Shown: one piece after another, positions 1 to 8,476 of the stretch | How positions within the stretch are numbered: position 1 is the stretch's first letter | Layout of the letters: every line of letters begins with the position of its first letter | Assembly (NCBI GenBank): GCA_001821555.1 | Contig: MHMM01000004.1 | Location: 111,525 to 152,338, forward strand | Reading direction: 5' to 3' | Source: Candidatus Nealsonbacteria bacterium RIFOXYB1_FULL_40_15 | GTDB taxonomy: Bacteria; Patescibacteriota; Minisyncoccia; Minisyncoccales; GWA2-38-27 | DNA length: 40,814 nucleotides | Program-made: the position numbers and the translations under genes | Notes under the pieces: model-generated | What the model was told of the DNA's origin: nothing | What the model saw: only the letters and a program-made list of their open reading frames with translations | Database searches by the model: none

Positions 1-746
1 GATACAATTATCTCTTCGGGAAGACCTGTAATCAAATTCCTGCCCCTTAAAGGAAGCTCTCTTTTTTCTTTTAAAGGATATGCCGAGCCGATTCCTATCT
101 TCATCTCTTCTGCGGCTCTTTCCCCGATCAAAAGTTTGTATTCTTCTTGAGCGTAAGAAATAATATCTTCGTTTAATTTGTCTCCGGCTATCCTCAAGCT
201 TTTTGCAAGAACAATTCCACCCAAAGAAATAACGGCGACCTCCGTAGTCCCTCCGCCAATGTCAACAATGAAATTTCCGGCAGCTTCCTGGACATCCAAT
301 CTAGCTCCTATGGCAGAAGCCATCGGCTCTTCTATGAGAAAAACCTCTCTCGCTCCGGCATTTCTAGTCGCATCTCTTACTGCTTTTCTCTCCACCTCCG
401 TGACGCCAAAGGGTATTCCGACGATAACCCTGGGCCTGGGGCCTATGAGGAACTTTCTTTTATGGACTTTTTCTATAAAATACTTGAGCATTTGCTCTGT
501 TATTTCAAAGTCCGAAACAACTCCTCCAACCAAAGGCCTTGAAGCGACGATATAGGCAGGAGTTCTTCCGACCATCTTCTTGGCTTCTTCGCCTATGGCA
601 AGAACATGGCCTGTCTTTTGATTTATAGCGACAACGGAGGGTTCATTGATAACAATGCCTTTGCCCTGTACATACACCAGAGAATTAGCCGTGCCCAAAT
701 CAATTGCTATATTGCTTGAGAGATAAGAAAATATCCTGTCTATCAT
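1..746 (-). CDS. mreB: Rod shape-determining protein MreB, first copy (3' end cut by window)
   Basis: Bacterial actin homologue that polymerises under the membrane and directs lateral peptidoglycan synthesis. About 248 N-terminal residues are visible; the family is usually about 340 aa, and the C-terminus lies outside the window. The protein opens MIDRIFSYLSSNIAIDLGTA, which includes the phosphate-1 motif DLGTANS. Further in are an IVDIGGGTTEVAVISLGG-type phosphate-2 motif and the RGRNLITGLP segment typical of MreB. The ATG at 746 is favoured because a promoter ends 6 nt upstream. A second, different MreB is encoded at 4630-5646, so this genome has at least two paralogues. Family assignment is very secure; the division of labour between copies is unknown. 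Confidence 0.95.
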   Translation of the reverse strand, partial: MIDRIFSYLSSNIAIDLGTANSLVYVQGKGIVINEPSVVAINQKTGHVLAIGEEAKKMVGRTPAYIVASRPLVGGVVSDFEITEQMLKYFIEKVHKRKFLIGPRPRVIVGIPFGVTEVERKAVRDATRNAGAREVFLIEEPMASAIGARLDVQEAAGNFIVDIGGGTTEVAVISLGGIVLAKSLRIAGDKLNEDIISYAQEEYKLLIGERAAEEMKIGIGSAYPLKEKRELPLRGRNLITGLPEEIIV

Positions 747-752
747 AGCTTA

Positions 753-781
753 AATTTATCACAGGCCCAGCATAAAATCAA
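753..781 (-). promoter_or_regulatory. Promoter of first mreB (leaderless type)
   Basis: The minus strand reads TTGATT, 17 nt, TAAATT, then 6 nt to the mreB ATG. TG precedes the -10 with one base between (extended -10). A start site 7 nt after the -10 would fall on the A of ATG, which predicts a leaderless mRNA. The spacing is seen directly; promoter activity is inferred. Confidence 0.65.
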
Positions 782-829
782 ACTGTGCATCGTTAGGCCA
801 AAAGGGACATAAAAAGCGCTTGAAAGAAC

Positions 830-854
830 AGGAGCAGTCAACACGACTGCTCCT
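830..854 (-). terminator. Hairpin downstream of proS
   Basis: A perfect 10-bp inverted repeat (AGGAGCAGTC / GACTGCTCCT) with a 5-nt loop begins 4 nt after the proS stop. The U-tract on the minus strand is weak (GTTCTTTC), so termination may be partial. It also separates proS from the downstream mreB promoter. Confidence 0.7.
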
Positions 855-857
855 ATT

Positions 858-2069
858 CTATTTAACCAAATCTTTTATCTTTACCAGTATTGCCCTATCC
901 CTTCCCCTTTCTTTTACCTCCACGCTTTTTTTCTCCAGAGTTTTTTCTGAAACAATTATCCTTTTTGAGATTCCTATAAGATCGGCTTCCGCAAGCTTCT
1001 GGCCGGCAGAAATATCCCTGTCGTCATAAAGAACATCCAGGCCCTTCTTCTTAAGAAGAGAATATATTTCTTTTGCTTCACTGCCCTTGTTAAGCTGTAT
1101 CAGGTGAATGTCAAAAGGAGAAAGCTCTTCGGGCCAGATAATCCCTTTTTGATCGTTATTGATTTCTACGGAAGCCCCCATTAATCTCCCCAGCCCTATG
1201 CCATAGCATCCCATCAATACGGTTTTGTCTTTTCCGTCTTTATCTTTGAACTTTAAATCAAAGGGCAAAGAATACTTGTCCCCGAGCTTGAATATGTTCC
1301 CGACTTCCACCGCCTTCTTTTCAATAAAAACAGAATTCTGGCATTCCGGGCATTTGTCCGCTTTGATCTCTTTGTTTTGGGCTATCCCGCATTTGCCGCA
1401 GACATATATTGTGTCCTCTCCTGCCTCTGTTTCCATCTGAAACTCGTGGGAATACTTTGAAAAGCTTCCTCCCGACGCCAAGGTCAAATAGGTTTTTTTC
1501 TTTATCCCGCATCTTGAAAATATTCTGTTATAGGATTTAATTTGTTTTTTATAATAACTATCCAGATCTTCCTGGCTTGAATGAAAAGAATACAGATCTT
1601 TCATCAAAAACTCTCTCGTTCTCAAAATGCCTGACTTGGCTCTTAATTCATTTCTAAACTTGTCTTGTATTTGAAAAAGATACAAAGGAAGGTCTTTGTA
1701 TGAAAAAATGACTTTCTTTGCCAAAGGAGAAATTATTTCTTCGTGGGTAGCCCCCAAAGCATATTCTTTCCCATTAGCTCCCTTAAGCTTGAAAAGGGCG
1801 TCAAAAGCATCCCATCTTCCTGTTTTTTGCCAATTTTCTTTGGGAGTAAGCGCCGGAAGAAGAAGCTCCTGGCCCCCTTCTTTCTCTATCTCTTCCCTTA
1901 TAATCCCTTCTATTTTCCTAAGGACTTTAAGGCCCAAAGGAAGAAAGGCGTAAACGCCTGCCGATATCTGGTCAATATATCCTGCTCTTGTCAAAAGCGA
2001 ATGAGAAACAGATTCAGAATCTTTCGGGGCTTCTTTTTTGGAACTATAAAAAAGCGTTGATTGAAGCAT
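858..2069 (-). CDS. proS: Prolyl-tRNA synthetase, short form without editing insert
   Basis: Class II synthetase that charges tRNA-Pro; 403 aa. Motif 2 is seen in FRNELRAKSGILRTREFLMK and the motif 3 region in MGCYGIGLGRLMGA; the last ~95 residues form the anticodon-binding domain (GLDVLYDDRDISAGQKL). Between motifs 2 and 3, where standard bacterial ProRS carries a ~180-residue YbaK-like editing domain, there is only a short segment with two CxxC pairs (CGKCG and CPECQ) that could bind zinc. Cis-editing of mischarged Ala-tRNA-Pro should therefore be absent. A 48-residue upstream extension in frame is rejected: the ATG at 2069 overlaps the rseP stop by one base (TAATG), implying translational coupling. 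Confidence 0.95.
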   Translation of the reverse strand: MLQSTLFYSSKKEAPKDSESVSHSLLTRAGYIDQISAGVYAFLPLGLKVLRKIEGIIREEIEKEGGQELLLPALTPKENWQKTGRWDAFDALFKLKGANGKEYALGATHEEIISPLAKKVIFSYKDLPLYLFQIQDKFRNELRAKSGILRTREFLMKDLYSFHSSQEDLDSYYKKQIKSYNRIFSRCGIKKKTYLTLASGGSFSKYSHEFQMETEAGEDTIYVCGKCGIAQNKEIKADKCPECQNSVFIEKKAVEVGNIFKLGDKYSLPFDLKFKDKDGKDKTVLMGCYGIGLGRLMGASVEINNDQKGIIWPEELSPFDIHLIQLNKGSEAKEIYSLLKKKGLDVLYDDRDISAGQKLAEADLIGISKRIIVSEKTLEKKSVEVKERGRDRAILVKIKDLVK

Positions 2070-3136
2070 TAAAATATCCTTATAACATCCCTCACTGTTA
2101 CCCAAACCATAAGGGCGATAAGAACAAAGAAGAAAACACTTGAGACCTTTTGGATAACCAAGGGATTTAGGGCTTTCCCTCTTATCTTTTCTATTACTAA
2201 GAACATAAACCATCCTCCGTCTAGCGCCGGTATCGGAAGAGAGTTAATCAGGGCCAAATGGACTGCTATTATGGCTATAAACTGGAGGAAATAGCTTATA
2301 CCCATTCCGCCTACTTGGGCGAAAAGCTGAAATATCCCGATCACTCCGGTTACTTCTACCCCAGAAGGCAAATTTCCCCTAGAAAAAAGACTTGAAAATA
2401 CAAATATCCAACTTTGGACTATGGCAACAGTTAGACCTATAGTAGCTTGTACGCCCTTTAACGGAGCCAGATACCAGGGATATTTTTTTAAGGCCGTCCT
2501 GGCCAAAGAAATTCCCATGGGACCCGAACCTTCAGGATAAGAGGATCTTACTGAAAGATCTTTTTTGATAATTTGATCTCCTCTTTGGATTTCCAGCGCC
2601 AAGGACTTGCCTAGATTTTCCTGCGATATTTTTTGGACTTGGCCGACTTTGTCTATTTCAACTCCCTCAATTTTTTTGATGATATCCCCTGGTTTCAGCC
2701 CCGAGGATTCTGCGGGAGATTCAGGAGAAACAGCTATTATCTGCACCTTAGGATTTAAAATCCCCGAAGAAACAGAATCTTCCACGGCAGTGGGAGATCC
2801 TATCATCATAACAACCGTTAGGATAACAGCAGAAATAACCCAGAAAGAAAACACGCCTCCAAGGATGATTATAGACTTTTTCCAAAAAGGCTTTTCGGAA
2901 AAACTGCCCGAGTCTTTCACGGGCTCTTCTTGGCCGTATATCTTAACAAATCCGCCGAATGGAATAATATTCAAAGAATAGAGCGTCTCGCCTATCTTCC
3001 TGCCCCATATCCTAGGAGGATACCCCAGCCCGAATTCTTCAACTTTTACTCCAAGCTTTTTGGCCGCTGTAAAATGGCCCAGTTCGTGGATAATTATCAA
3101 AGCTATTAAAGTTAAAACGGCAATAAAGATTAACAT
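2069..3136 (-). CDS. rseP: RIP metalloprotease RseP/RasP family (M50B site-2 protease)
   Basis: Intramembrane zinc protease that cleaves membrane-bound regulators or leftover signal peptides. The protein is 355 aa. It begins with a hydrophobic helix carrying the HELGH zinc motif, followed by FGLGYPPRIWGR, a second membrane segment, a PDZ domain around residues 120-200 (SPESPAESSGLKPGDII), and the C-terminal LPIPALDGG motif that supplies the third zinc ligand between further membrane helices. The ATG at 3136 is preferred over an in-frame TTG one codon earlier. It lies upstream of proS with a 1-nt overlap. A second, smaller M50 protein of a different subfamily is encoded at 34959-35585. Confidence 0.95.
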   Translation of the reverse strand: MLIFIAVLTLIALIIIHELGHFTAAKKLGVKVEEFGLGYPPRIWGRKIGETLYSLNIIPFGGFVKIYGQEEPVKDSGSFSEKPFWKKSIIILGGVFSFWVISAVILTVVMMIGSPTAVEDSVSSGILNPKVQIIAVSPESPAESSGLKPGDIIKKIEGVEIDKVGQVQKISQENLGKSLALEIQRGDQIIKKDLSVRSSYPEGSGPMGISLARTALKKYPWYLAPLKGVQATIGLTVAIVQSWIFVFSSLFSRGNLPSGVEVTGVIGIFQLFAQVGGMGISYFLQFIAIIAVHLALINSLPIPALDGGWFMFLVIEKIRGKALNPLVIQKVSSVFFFVLIALMVWVTVRDVIRIF

Positions 3137-3144
3137 CAAAAAAT

Positions 3145-3178
3145 AATTTCTAATTTTTAATTTCTAACAAATTTCTAA
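3145..3178. repeat. Three short AATTTCTAA repeats in AT-rich spacer
   Basis: The spacer 3137-3246 between frr and rseP is almost pure A/T. It holds three copies of AATTTCTAA (3145, 3159, 3170) followed by repeated AATTGAAAA-like words. No gene or convincing terminator was seen in it. The function is unknown; low-complexity drift is the simplest explanation. Confidence 0.6.
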
Positions 3179-3246
3179 TTGAATTAATGTTTAAAAATTA
3201 AATAAATATAAATTTAATTAAAATTGAAAAATGAAAATTGAAAATT

Positions 3247-3804
3247 TTATAACTCTATTTCTCTTTTTTTATTTTCTCCTATTTCGTCTATTTTCTTTCC
3301 GTATTCGTCAACGATTTTCTGAAGCTCATCTTTTGCCTTAAACTTATCATCTTCTCTGATTTCTCCAGTTTTTGCCTTTTCTTGGACCTCGTCCCAAGCC
3401 TGGGTTCTCCAGTGCCTAATCGTTTTTCTGGCTTCCTCTTGCCTTTCTGAAAGCATTCTTAACAAGCCCTTCCTGTATTCGTCTGTCAAAGGAGGCAAAG
3501 TAAGTCTTATAGTATCTTTATCAACAATCGGGTTTATTCCTATTGATGAGCTGGAAAGCCCCTTCTCTATGGGTTCTAGATAAGATTTATCCCAAGGTTG
3601 GATGATTATCTGTTTGGGCTCGGGGACCGATATCGCAGCCAGCTGTTTTAGGGGCATCTTTTGTCCAAAACAGTCTATTGTAATATCCTCTACCAGAGAA
3701 GCAGAAGCTCTCCCCGCTCTTAATTTCTCCGCTTCTTTTCCCAGAAAGATAATAACTTTGTCCAATTCTGGCTTTATTTTATCTGTTATCTGTTTATAGT
3801 TCAT
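3247..3804 (-). CDS. frr: Ribosome recycling factor
   Basis: Works with EF-G to split post-termination 70S ribosomes. The length of 185 aa matches the family norm. Typical segments are visible: LRAGRASASLVEDITIDCFG near residue 28, the ISVPEPKQIIIQPWDKS strand region, and the C-terminal helix with the LTDEYRKGLLRM and RHWRTQAWDEVQ regions. The charged C-terminus forms the long three-helix bundle. The ATG at 3804 is preceded by an A-rich leader with a possible TATAAC -10 box about 25 nt upstream and no clear Shine-Dalgarno site. It is followed by the AT-rich spacer before rseP. Confidence 0.96.
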   Translation of the reverse strand: MNYKQITDKIKPELDKVIIFLGKEAEKLRAGRASASLVEDITIDCFGQKMPLKQLAAISVPEPKQIIIQPWDKSYLEPIEKGLSSSSIGINPIVDKDTIRLTLPPLTDEYRKGLLRMLSERQEEARKTIRHWRTQAWDEVQEKAKTGEIREDDKFKAKDELQKIVDEYGKKIDEIGENKKREIEL

Positions 3805-3925
3805 CTTATTATTTTGTTATCTTGTTATACTGTCTTTACAATACCAAAATCTCCCGTCCGTATCAAGCAAACATGGTTATTCAAATACCAATCCTATAAA
3901 AAACAGGGAGAAAGTCCTCCGATAG

Positions 3926-4630
3926 TTATATGTTTAATAGCAACGTTTCCAGGGCCAGGCGGCGATTTATATTAGTTGAGGCAACCAAGGTTTTTGTTTT
4001 TTGGATATTTTCAATAATTTCTTTTATCTTCCCGGCAGGATATCCATCCAGGGTCATTGATTCGCCCTTTATTTTTTTTAACATTGCGTTCCTCAAAAAA
4101 AACACCCAGTCATCCAGTATTTTTTCTATGTTTTTTTCTTCTGAATCCTTGGCAAATTTAAACCGGTCCGACAAATCAGATTGAATTAGCTTGATTAATT
4201 CAATGTTTTTAGGATCTTCTTCTATTTTAGCGTAAAACCTTATCTTCTGGACTCTGGACAAAATAGTATCTAGAAGAAGATAAGGATAAGAACTCACCAA
4301 TATAATGTTAGTTTTCTCAAAGGGTTCTTCCATGAATTTAAGAAAGCAATTTTGGGCTTCCCTGTTCATCAAGTGCGCATCCCTGATAACAGCTATTTTG
4401 GTTTCAGAATTATAGGGCTTAAAGATTAATTTCTCCAAAAGCTCCCTTATTTTCTTTATAGAAATAACTTCTTTTTCGGGCTCCACAACAATAAGGTCGG
4501 GGCCTGAAGCAAGCTTTTCGGCAAACCTCAAAGCAAATTCAGTCTTGCCTATTTTTTCTTGTCCGCAAAAAAGAAGAGCATGCGGAAGCCTCTCCGCCGC
4601 AACCAGCATTTTAAGCTGTTTTTCAAACAT
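3926..4630 (-). CDS. holB: DNA polymerase III delta-prime-like clamp-loader subunit
   Basis: Clamp-loader AAA+ subunit that helps open the beta sliding clamp. The protein is 234 aa, shorter than the ~330 aa E. coli protein. It shows a P-loop-like GQEKIGKTEFA, the NCFLKFMEEP segment that matches the family's L-K-x-x-E-E-P signature, and the SRVQ arginine-finger motif. No zinc-binding cysteine cluster is visible, and the C-terminal collar domain seems reduced. The ATG at 4630 overlaps the upstream mreB stop by one base, so it is probably co-translated with the murA-mreB operon. It could be a DnaX-family paralogue, but the modest length and EEP motif favour delta-prime. Confidence 0.8.
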   Translation of the reverse strand: MFEKQLKMLVAAERLPHALLFCGQEKIGKTEFALRFAEKLASGPDLIVVEPEKEVISIKKIRELLEKLIFKPYNSETKIAVIRDAHLMNREAQNCFLKFMEEPFEKTNIILVSSYPYLLLDTILSRVQKIRFYAKIEEDPKNIELIKLIQSDLSDRFKFAKDSEEKNIEKILDDWVFFLRNAMLKKIKGESMTLDGYPAGKIKEIIENIQKTKTLVASTNINRRLALETLLLNI

Positions 4631-5646
4631 TATCTTTTGGCCATTATGCTTTTTTTATAAGCTTCAAGGTTTTCCAGGACAACTCCTGTTCCTTTGGCTA
4701 CGCAAAGCAAAGGATCTTCGGCTATAAAACAAGGCACACCGGTAGAGCGAGCTATAAGCTCGTCTATATTCCTAAGCAAAGCCCCGCCTCCCGAAATAAT
4801 CATTCCTTTATCCATAATATCTGCCGAAAGCTCCGGCGGAGTTTCTCTTAAAACCGCTTTTACGGTTTGGACCATTTCTGCGAGTCTGTCCGAAAGAGCC
4901 TCGCAGATCTCGTTTGATTTTATCTTTATATTTTTAGGCATTCCGGAGATAAGATCTCTGCCCCTTATCTCCATTTCTTTTTCTTCTTTCTCGGGGACAG
5001 CAGTTCCTACCTTCATCTTAATATCTTCTGCTGTTTGTTCTCCAATGGCAAGATTATGCTTCTTTTTGACAAAAGCGGATATCGCTTGGTCAAACTTGTC
5101 CCCTGCCACCCGCAAAGAACAGCTAGTCACCACGCCTCCAAGAGAAATTACCGCAACCTCCGAAGTTCCTCCTCCTATGTCTATTATCATGTGCCCCGAG
5201 CATGAATTAATGGGAATACCAGCGCCTATGGCGGCTAAAATGGGCTCTTTGGCTACATATACCCCTTTTGCCCCGGCAGACATTCCTGCTTCTATCACAG
5301 CTCTTTTTTCGGTGGAAGTAATTCCTGCCGGAACTCCTATCAAAAGCTCCGGCTTGATAAATCCTAATGCTTTGGGGCTTTTTTTTATAAAATGCTTTAA
5401 CATTGCTTCGGTAACTCGATAATCCGCTATAACTCCATCCCTAAGAGGCCTATAAATCTTTATTGTGTCCGGAGTCCTGCCTGTCATCTCTTTGGCTTCT
5501 TTTCCCACGGCCAGAATCCTATTGTCAGCCAGAGTGACTGCAACCACCGAGGGTTCCTGCAAAACAACTCCTTTTGGAAAAGTATAAACGACAGAGTTGC
5601 ACGTCCCGAGATCTATTCCTATTTTTTTATTTAAAAAACTTCTCAT
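4630..5646 (-). CDS. mreB: Rod shape-determining protein MreB, second copy
   Basis: Complete 338-aa bacterial actin. It carries the phosphate-1 motif GIDLGTCNS (residues 9-17), the connecting segment LIGVPAGITSTEKRAV, phosphate-2 in IIDIGGGTSEVAVISLGG and the adenosine motif GMIISGGGALL. The membrane-contacting N-terminus is short (MRSFLNKK). It overlaps murA by 4 nt (ATGA) at its start and the delta-prime gene by 1 nt at its end, so it belongs to the murA operon and links precursor synthesis to cell-shape control. The N-terminus and the phosphate-1 neighbourhood differ from the first copy (Cys rather than Ala after DLGT). Confidence 0.97.
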   Translation of the reverse strand: MRSFLNKKIGIDLGTCNSVVYTFPKGVVLQEPSVVAVTLADNRILAVGKEAKEMTGRTPDTIKIYRPLRDGVIADYRVTEAMLKHFIKKSPKALGFIKPELLIGVPAGITSTEKRAVIEAGMSAGAKGVYVAKEPILAAIGAGIPINSCSGHMIIDIGGGTSEVAVISLGGVVTSCSLRVAGDKFDQAISAFVKKKHNLAIGEQTAEDIKMKVGTAVPEKEEKEMEIRGRDLISGMPKNIKIKSNEICEALSDRLAEMVQTVKAVLRETPPELSADIMDKGMIISGGGALLRNIDELIARSTGVPCFIAEDPLLCVAKGTGVVLENLEAYKKSIMAKR

Positions 5647-6920
5647 GTTTTTATTCTTCTTTTGATATCAGCTCCGAGTTTCTGGAGTCTTATTTCTATC
5701 TTTTCATATCCTCTGTCTATTTGATAAATATTATGTAAAGTAGTGGTTCCTTTTGCAACCAGTCCGGCTATTATCATGGCCGATCCCGCCCTAAGATCAG
5801 AACTCGGCATTTCTATTCCCATAAGCTGGCTTGGTCCGTATATAATCGCCCGGTGGGGATCGCAAAAGACCATATTGGCCCCCATTTTATTCAGCTGATC
5901 CAAGTATCTCAAGCGCCCTTCAAATAAAGGATCATGTATTAAAGTAGGTCCTTTTGCTTGGGTGGCCAGAACCCCCAGCTCTGGCTGCAAATCCGAGCTG
6001 ATGCCGGGGTAAGGAAGACTTTGGACTTTATCCATGCAAAGCTTGCCTGAAGATTTTACTTTTATTGTCTTTTGGTCCAGAATCTGAAAATCTGCTCCAA
6101 AATCCTTAAGTCTTTTTAGAAAAAGGTCTAAAAAAGAAAGCTCCGCATTCTTTACTAGAACTTCTCCTTTGGTGGCTAAGGCAGCAACTATGAAAGTGCC
6201 CGCTTCTATAGGATCATTGACAAGCTTATGCTTGAACCCTTTAAGCTTGCTTCTGCCCGAAATTGTAATTTCTCTTGCTCCGTTGGCTTCTACTTCAACG
6301 CCCATTTTCTCCAAAACAGACGAAAGGTCCTGAACCTGGTAATCATAATCTGCTATTTTGATCACTGTTTTTTCCGGAAAACCAGCCGAAAAAAGCATCA
6401 TATTCAAAGTGGCCGTTACGCTCATTTCTCTCAACACTACTTCTCTTTTATTCTCTGCTAGACTTTTTCTAGAAAAAGAATATAGCCCTTTTTCAGATGA
6501 AATCTTCACGCCAAGCTGCCTAAATGCGTCCAAATGCGTATCTATAGGCCTTGCTCCTATAACGCATCCTCCGGGAGGAGGCATTTCTACAGACTTGAAT
6601 CTTGAGAGAAGAGATCCTGCCAAAAGTATAGATCCCCTGAACTTTTTAACAAGATCTCGGGGCAAATTAGAGGCCTTTACCTTGCTTGAATTTATTTCTA
6701 TTGCCCTTTCACCCGTCCATCTGACTTCGGCCCCCATCTGCTCCATTATCTTTATCATTTTCAAAACATCTTCTATCAGAGGGATGTTTTCTATGACACA
6801 GGTTTCTTTTGTAAGAAGCGTAGCTGACAAAACAGGAAAGGCCGCATTCTTCGCGCCTCTTATTTCTACCTCTCCCTTAAGAGGTTTTCCGCCCTGAATT
6901 ATGAATTTCTCCTCCATCAT
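5643..6920 (-). CDS. murA: UDP-N-acetylglucosamine 1-carboxyvinyltransferase
   Basis: First committed step of peptidoglycan precursor synthesis: transfers enolpyruvate from PEP to UDP-GlcNAc in the cytoplasm. About 425 aa. The substrate-binding Lys-Asn pair is visible in IRGAKNAAFPVL, and the catalytic loop reads PPPGGCVIGARPIDTH. It keeps the active-site Cys that fosfomycin alkylates in other MurA enzymes. An in-frame ATG at 6929 falls inside the predicted -10 box, so the tandem ATGs at 6920/6917 are the likely start. The 3' end overlaps mreB by 4 nt. The gene is divergent from the PEGA-protein gene. Confidence 0.95.
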   Translation of the reverse strand: MMEEKFIIQGGKPLKGEVEIRGAKNAAFPVLSATLLTKETCVIENIPLIEDVLKMIKIMEQMGAEVRWTGERAIEINSSKVKASNLPRDLVKKFRGSILLAGSLLSRFKSVEMPPPGGCVIGARPIDTHLDAFRQLGVKISSEKGLYSFSRKSLAENKREVVLREMSVTATLNMMLFSAGFPEKTVIKIADYDYQVQDLSSVLEKMGVEVEANGAREITISGRSKLKGFKHKLVNDPIEAGTFIVAALATKGEVLVKNAELSFLDLFLKRLKDFGADFQILDQKTIKVKSSGKLCMDKVQSLPYPGISSDLQPELGVLATQAKGPTLIHDPLFEGRLRYLDQLNKMGANMVFCDPHRAIIYGPSQLMGIEMPSSDLRAGSAMIIAGLVAKGTTTLHNIYQIDRGYEKIEIRLQKLGADIKRRIKT

Positions 6921-6927
6921 ATAGTCC

Positions 6928-6956
6928 ATAATAGATTAATTGGGCGGGCTTGGCAA
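6928..6956 (-). promoter_or_regulatory. Promoter of murA-mreB-holB operon
   Basis: The minus strand reads TTGCCA, 17 nt, TATTAT, then 7 nt to the ATG at 6920. The predicted start site falls at the start codon, giving a leaderless or nearly leaderless mRNA. This spacing is the main reason to reject the ATG at 6929. Confidence 0.6.
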
Positions 6957-6961
6957 GCGTA

Positions 6962-6990
6962 TTGCAAAACGCCGTTTTTTAGAATAATAT
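6962..6990 (+). promoter_or_regulatory. Promoter of the PEGA-protein gene
   Basis: The plus strand reads TTGCAA, 17 nt, TAATAT, then 10 nt to the ATG at 7001. An overlapping TATAGT box 5 nt from the ATG is an alternative -10. Either way the leader would be only a few bases and no Shine-Dalgarno site fits. It is arranged back to back with the murA promoter. Confidence 0.5.
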
Positions 6991-7000
6991 ATAGTATTAT

Positions 7001-8392
7001 ATGGCTAAAGGAAAAAGAATTCTGATATTTCTTGCTCTTCTAATATTATTCCTGGTGGCAGCTCCTGCCGCTGTTATGTACTGCTTAGGGTGGAGACTAG
7101 ATTTAAAAAACGGGAGAATCACAGAGCCCGGCATGTTTTATTTCAAAGCAAGCCCCAAAACAGCAGATGTTTACCTGGATGGAAAGCTCCAAAAAAGAAC
7201 TGACATATTTTTTGGGTCAATCCTAATAGAAAACCTCGAACCCAAAGAATACGAGATTGAAATAAAGAAAGACGGTTATCACGGATGGAAGAAGAAGCTT
7301 GCCATCCAAAAAAGAGAGGTAACGGAGGCGAAGAATATTATACTCTTTCCTCTGAACCCGAATTTTTCTTTAATTTCCGAGAGCGCAGAATATATATATC
7401 CGGCTCCTGACGGGAGAAAAATAGTGATTAAAGAATATGACGAAGTAAAGAAAAAATGGAGTCTAAAGATACTGGATACAGCCAAGAATTCAAAAACTAA
7501 TCTTCTTTCCGAAGAAGACCTTGGGAAGATAAAGCATGAGTTTTCAAATATTTCTTTTTCTGAAGATTCTGAAAGAATCCTTCTTGAAACAAAATACCAG
7601 GCGAAAAACCGCTACTTTATAGTTTCACTGGCTGATGGAAAGTTTACGGAAGCAGATTTCGGAAACAATGTTTTGGATAAAATAATTCTCCATCCGTCAG
7701 AAAAAACAAAGCTTTTTGTTGCTTTTTCGGAAAAGAAAACAAAAAACTCTGTTCCAGAAAAAAATATTTACGAAGTGGATCTTCTTAAAAAAATAACTTC
7801 TGGGCCATTGGCTAAAAACATATCCGACTTTACAATTTCGGACAGAGACGCCTATTGGATTGATGAAGAAGGATTTCTTTTAAAATCGGGGCTTGATTTT
7901 AAAAATCCCAGGAGAATGAATGTGCAAAAAACAGTCCAGAAAAATTTAACACTCAAAACAGAGGGATCTGAAGTTTTTATGGAGTCAGAACAATCCCTAT
8001 ATATCTTTAATAAAAAGACCTTGTCCTTTGAAAAGCTTTTGGACGGAATAAAAGGATACAGATTATCCCCTAATTCAAAACAGCTTCTCTATTTCAATGA
8101 TAATGAATTGTGGATACTTTTCCTGGAGAAAAAGCACGAACAACCGCATAAAGAAGCAGGAGACAAGGTTTTGGTATCAAGTGAAATAATAGGAGACGCT
8201 TTTTGGCACATAAATAACTATATTGCGTATACTTCTCAAAATAAAGTAAAAATATCGGAAATAGACGACAGGGGCGAATTCAATTCAATTGAATTCTTTG
8301 AGATGGAAAACCCTCAAATGCTGTATAGCCAGAACAATCTCTATATTCTTTCCAAAGGAAGCATTTATTCCTGCCAGGATCTAAAGAATTAG
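7001..8392 (+). CDS. PEGA-domain protein with N-terminal membrane anchor
   Basis: A 463-aa protein with an N-terminal hydrophobic segment (about residues 6-27) acting as signal or anchor. It is followed by a PEGA-type beta-sandwich at about residues 45-110 (VYLDGKLQKRT ... LEPKEYEIEIKKDGYHGWKK). The rest is beta-rich with repeated SxDSERIL- and LSPNSKQLLY-like strands that suggest a degenerate beta-propeller. It is probably surface-exposed and involved in binding or envelope structure; no enzymatic motif was seen. It is the only large plus-strand gene in the first 35 kb, divergent from murA and convergent with rpsI. The domain assignment is from pattern recognition and the function is unknown. 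Confidence 0.8.
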   Translation: MAKGKRILIFLALLILFLVAAPAAVMYCLGWRLDLKNGRITEPGMFYFKASPKTADVYLDGKLQKRTDIFFGSILIENLEPKEYEIEIKKDGYHGWKKKLAIQKREVTEAKNIILFPLNPNFSLISESAEYIYPAPDGRKIVIKEYDEVKKKWSLKILDTAKNSKTNLLSEEDLGKIKHEFSNISFSEDSERILLETKYQAKNRYFIVSLADGKFTEADFGNNVLDKIILHPSEKTKLFVAFSEKKTKNSVPEKNIYEVDLLKKITSGPLAKNISDFTISDRDAYWIDEEGFLLKSGLDFKNPRRMNVQKTVQKNLTLKTEGSEVFMESEQSLYIFNKKTLSFEKLLDGIKGYRLSPNSKQLLYFNDNELWILFLEKKHEQPHKEAGDKVLVSSEIIGDAFWHINNYIAYTSQNKVKISEIDDRGEFNSIEFFEMENPQMLYSQNNLYILSKGSIYSCQDLKN

Positions 8393-8429
8393 GATTTTTT
8401 TACTTGCCACCTGAAGAGCTTGCTAACGA

Positions 8430-8460
8430 AAAACTGCCAGCTAAGATAGCTGACAGTTTT
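8430..8460. terminator. Bidirectional terminator between PEGA gene and rpsI
   Basis: A 14-pair stem with one mismatch and a 3-nt loop (AAAACTG..AGCTA / TAGCT..CAGTTTT). It is flanked by T-runs on both strands (GTTTTT on plus, TTTTT on minus). The position between convergent genes fits termination of both. Confidence 0.85.
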
Positions 8461-8476
8461 GTTTTTGAGAAAAATC

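Noticed and set aside
2070-2213. 48-residue N-terminal extension of proS
   Set aside because: It runs inside the 3' end of rseP in another frame; the ATG at 2069 gives the typical coupled TAATG overlap.
3898-3920. Terminator after the delta-prime gene
   Set aside because: A T6 run follows only a 4-bp GGAG/CTCC stem; too weak to annotate with confidence.
4694-5422. A 242-codon plus-strand open frame antisense to the second mreB
   Set aside because: It is the complementary shadow of a well conserved mreB; a similar antisense frame exists opposite the first mreB. No promoter or RBS is seen.
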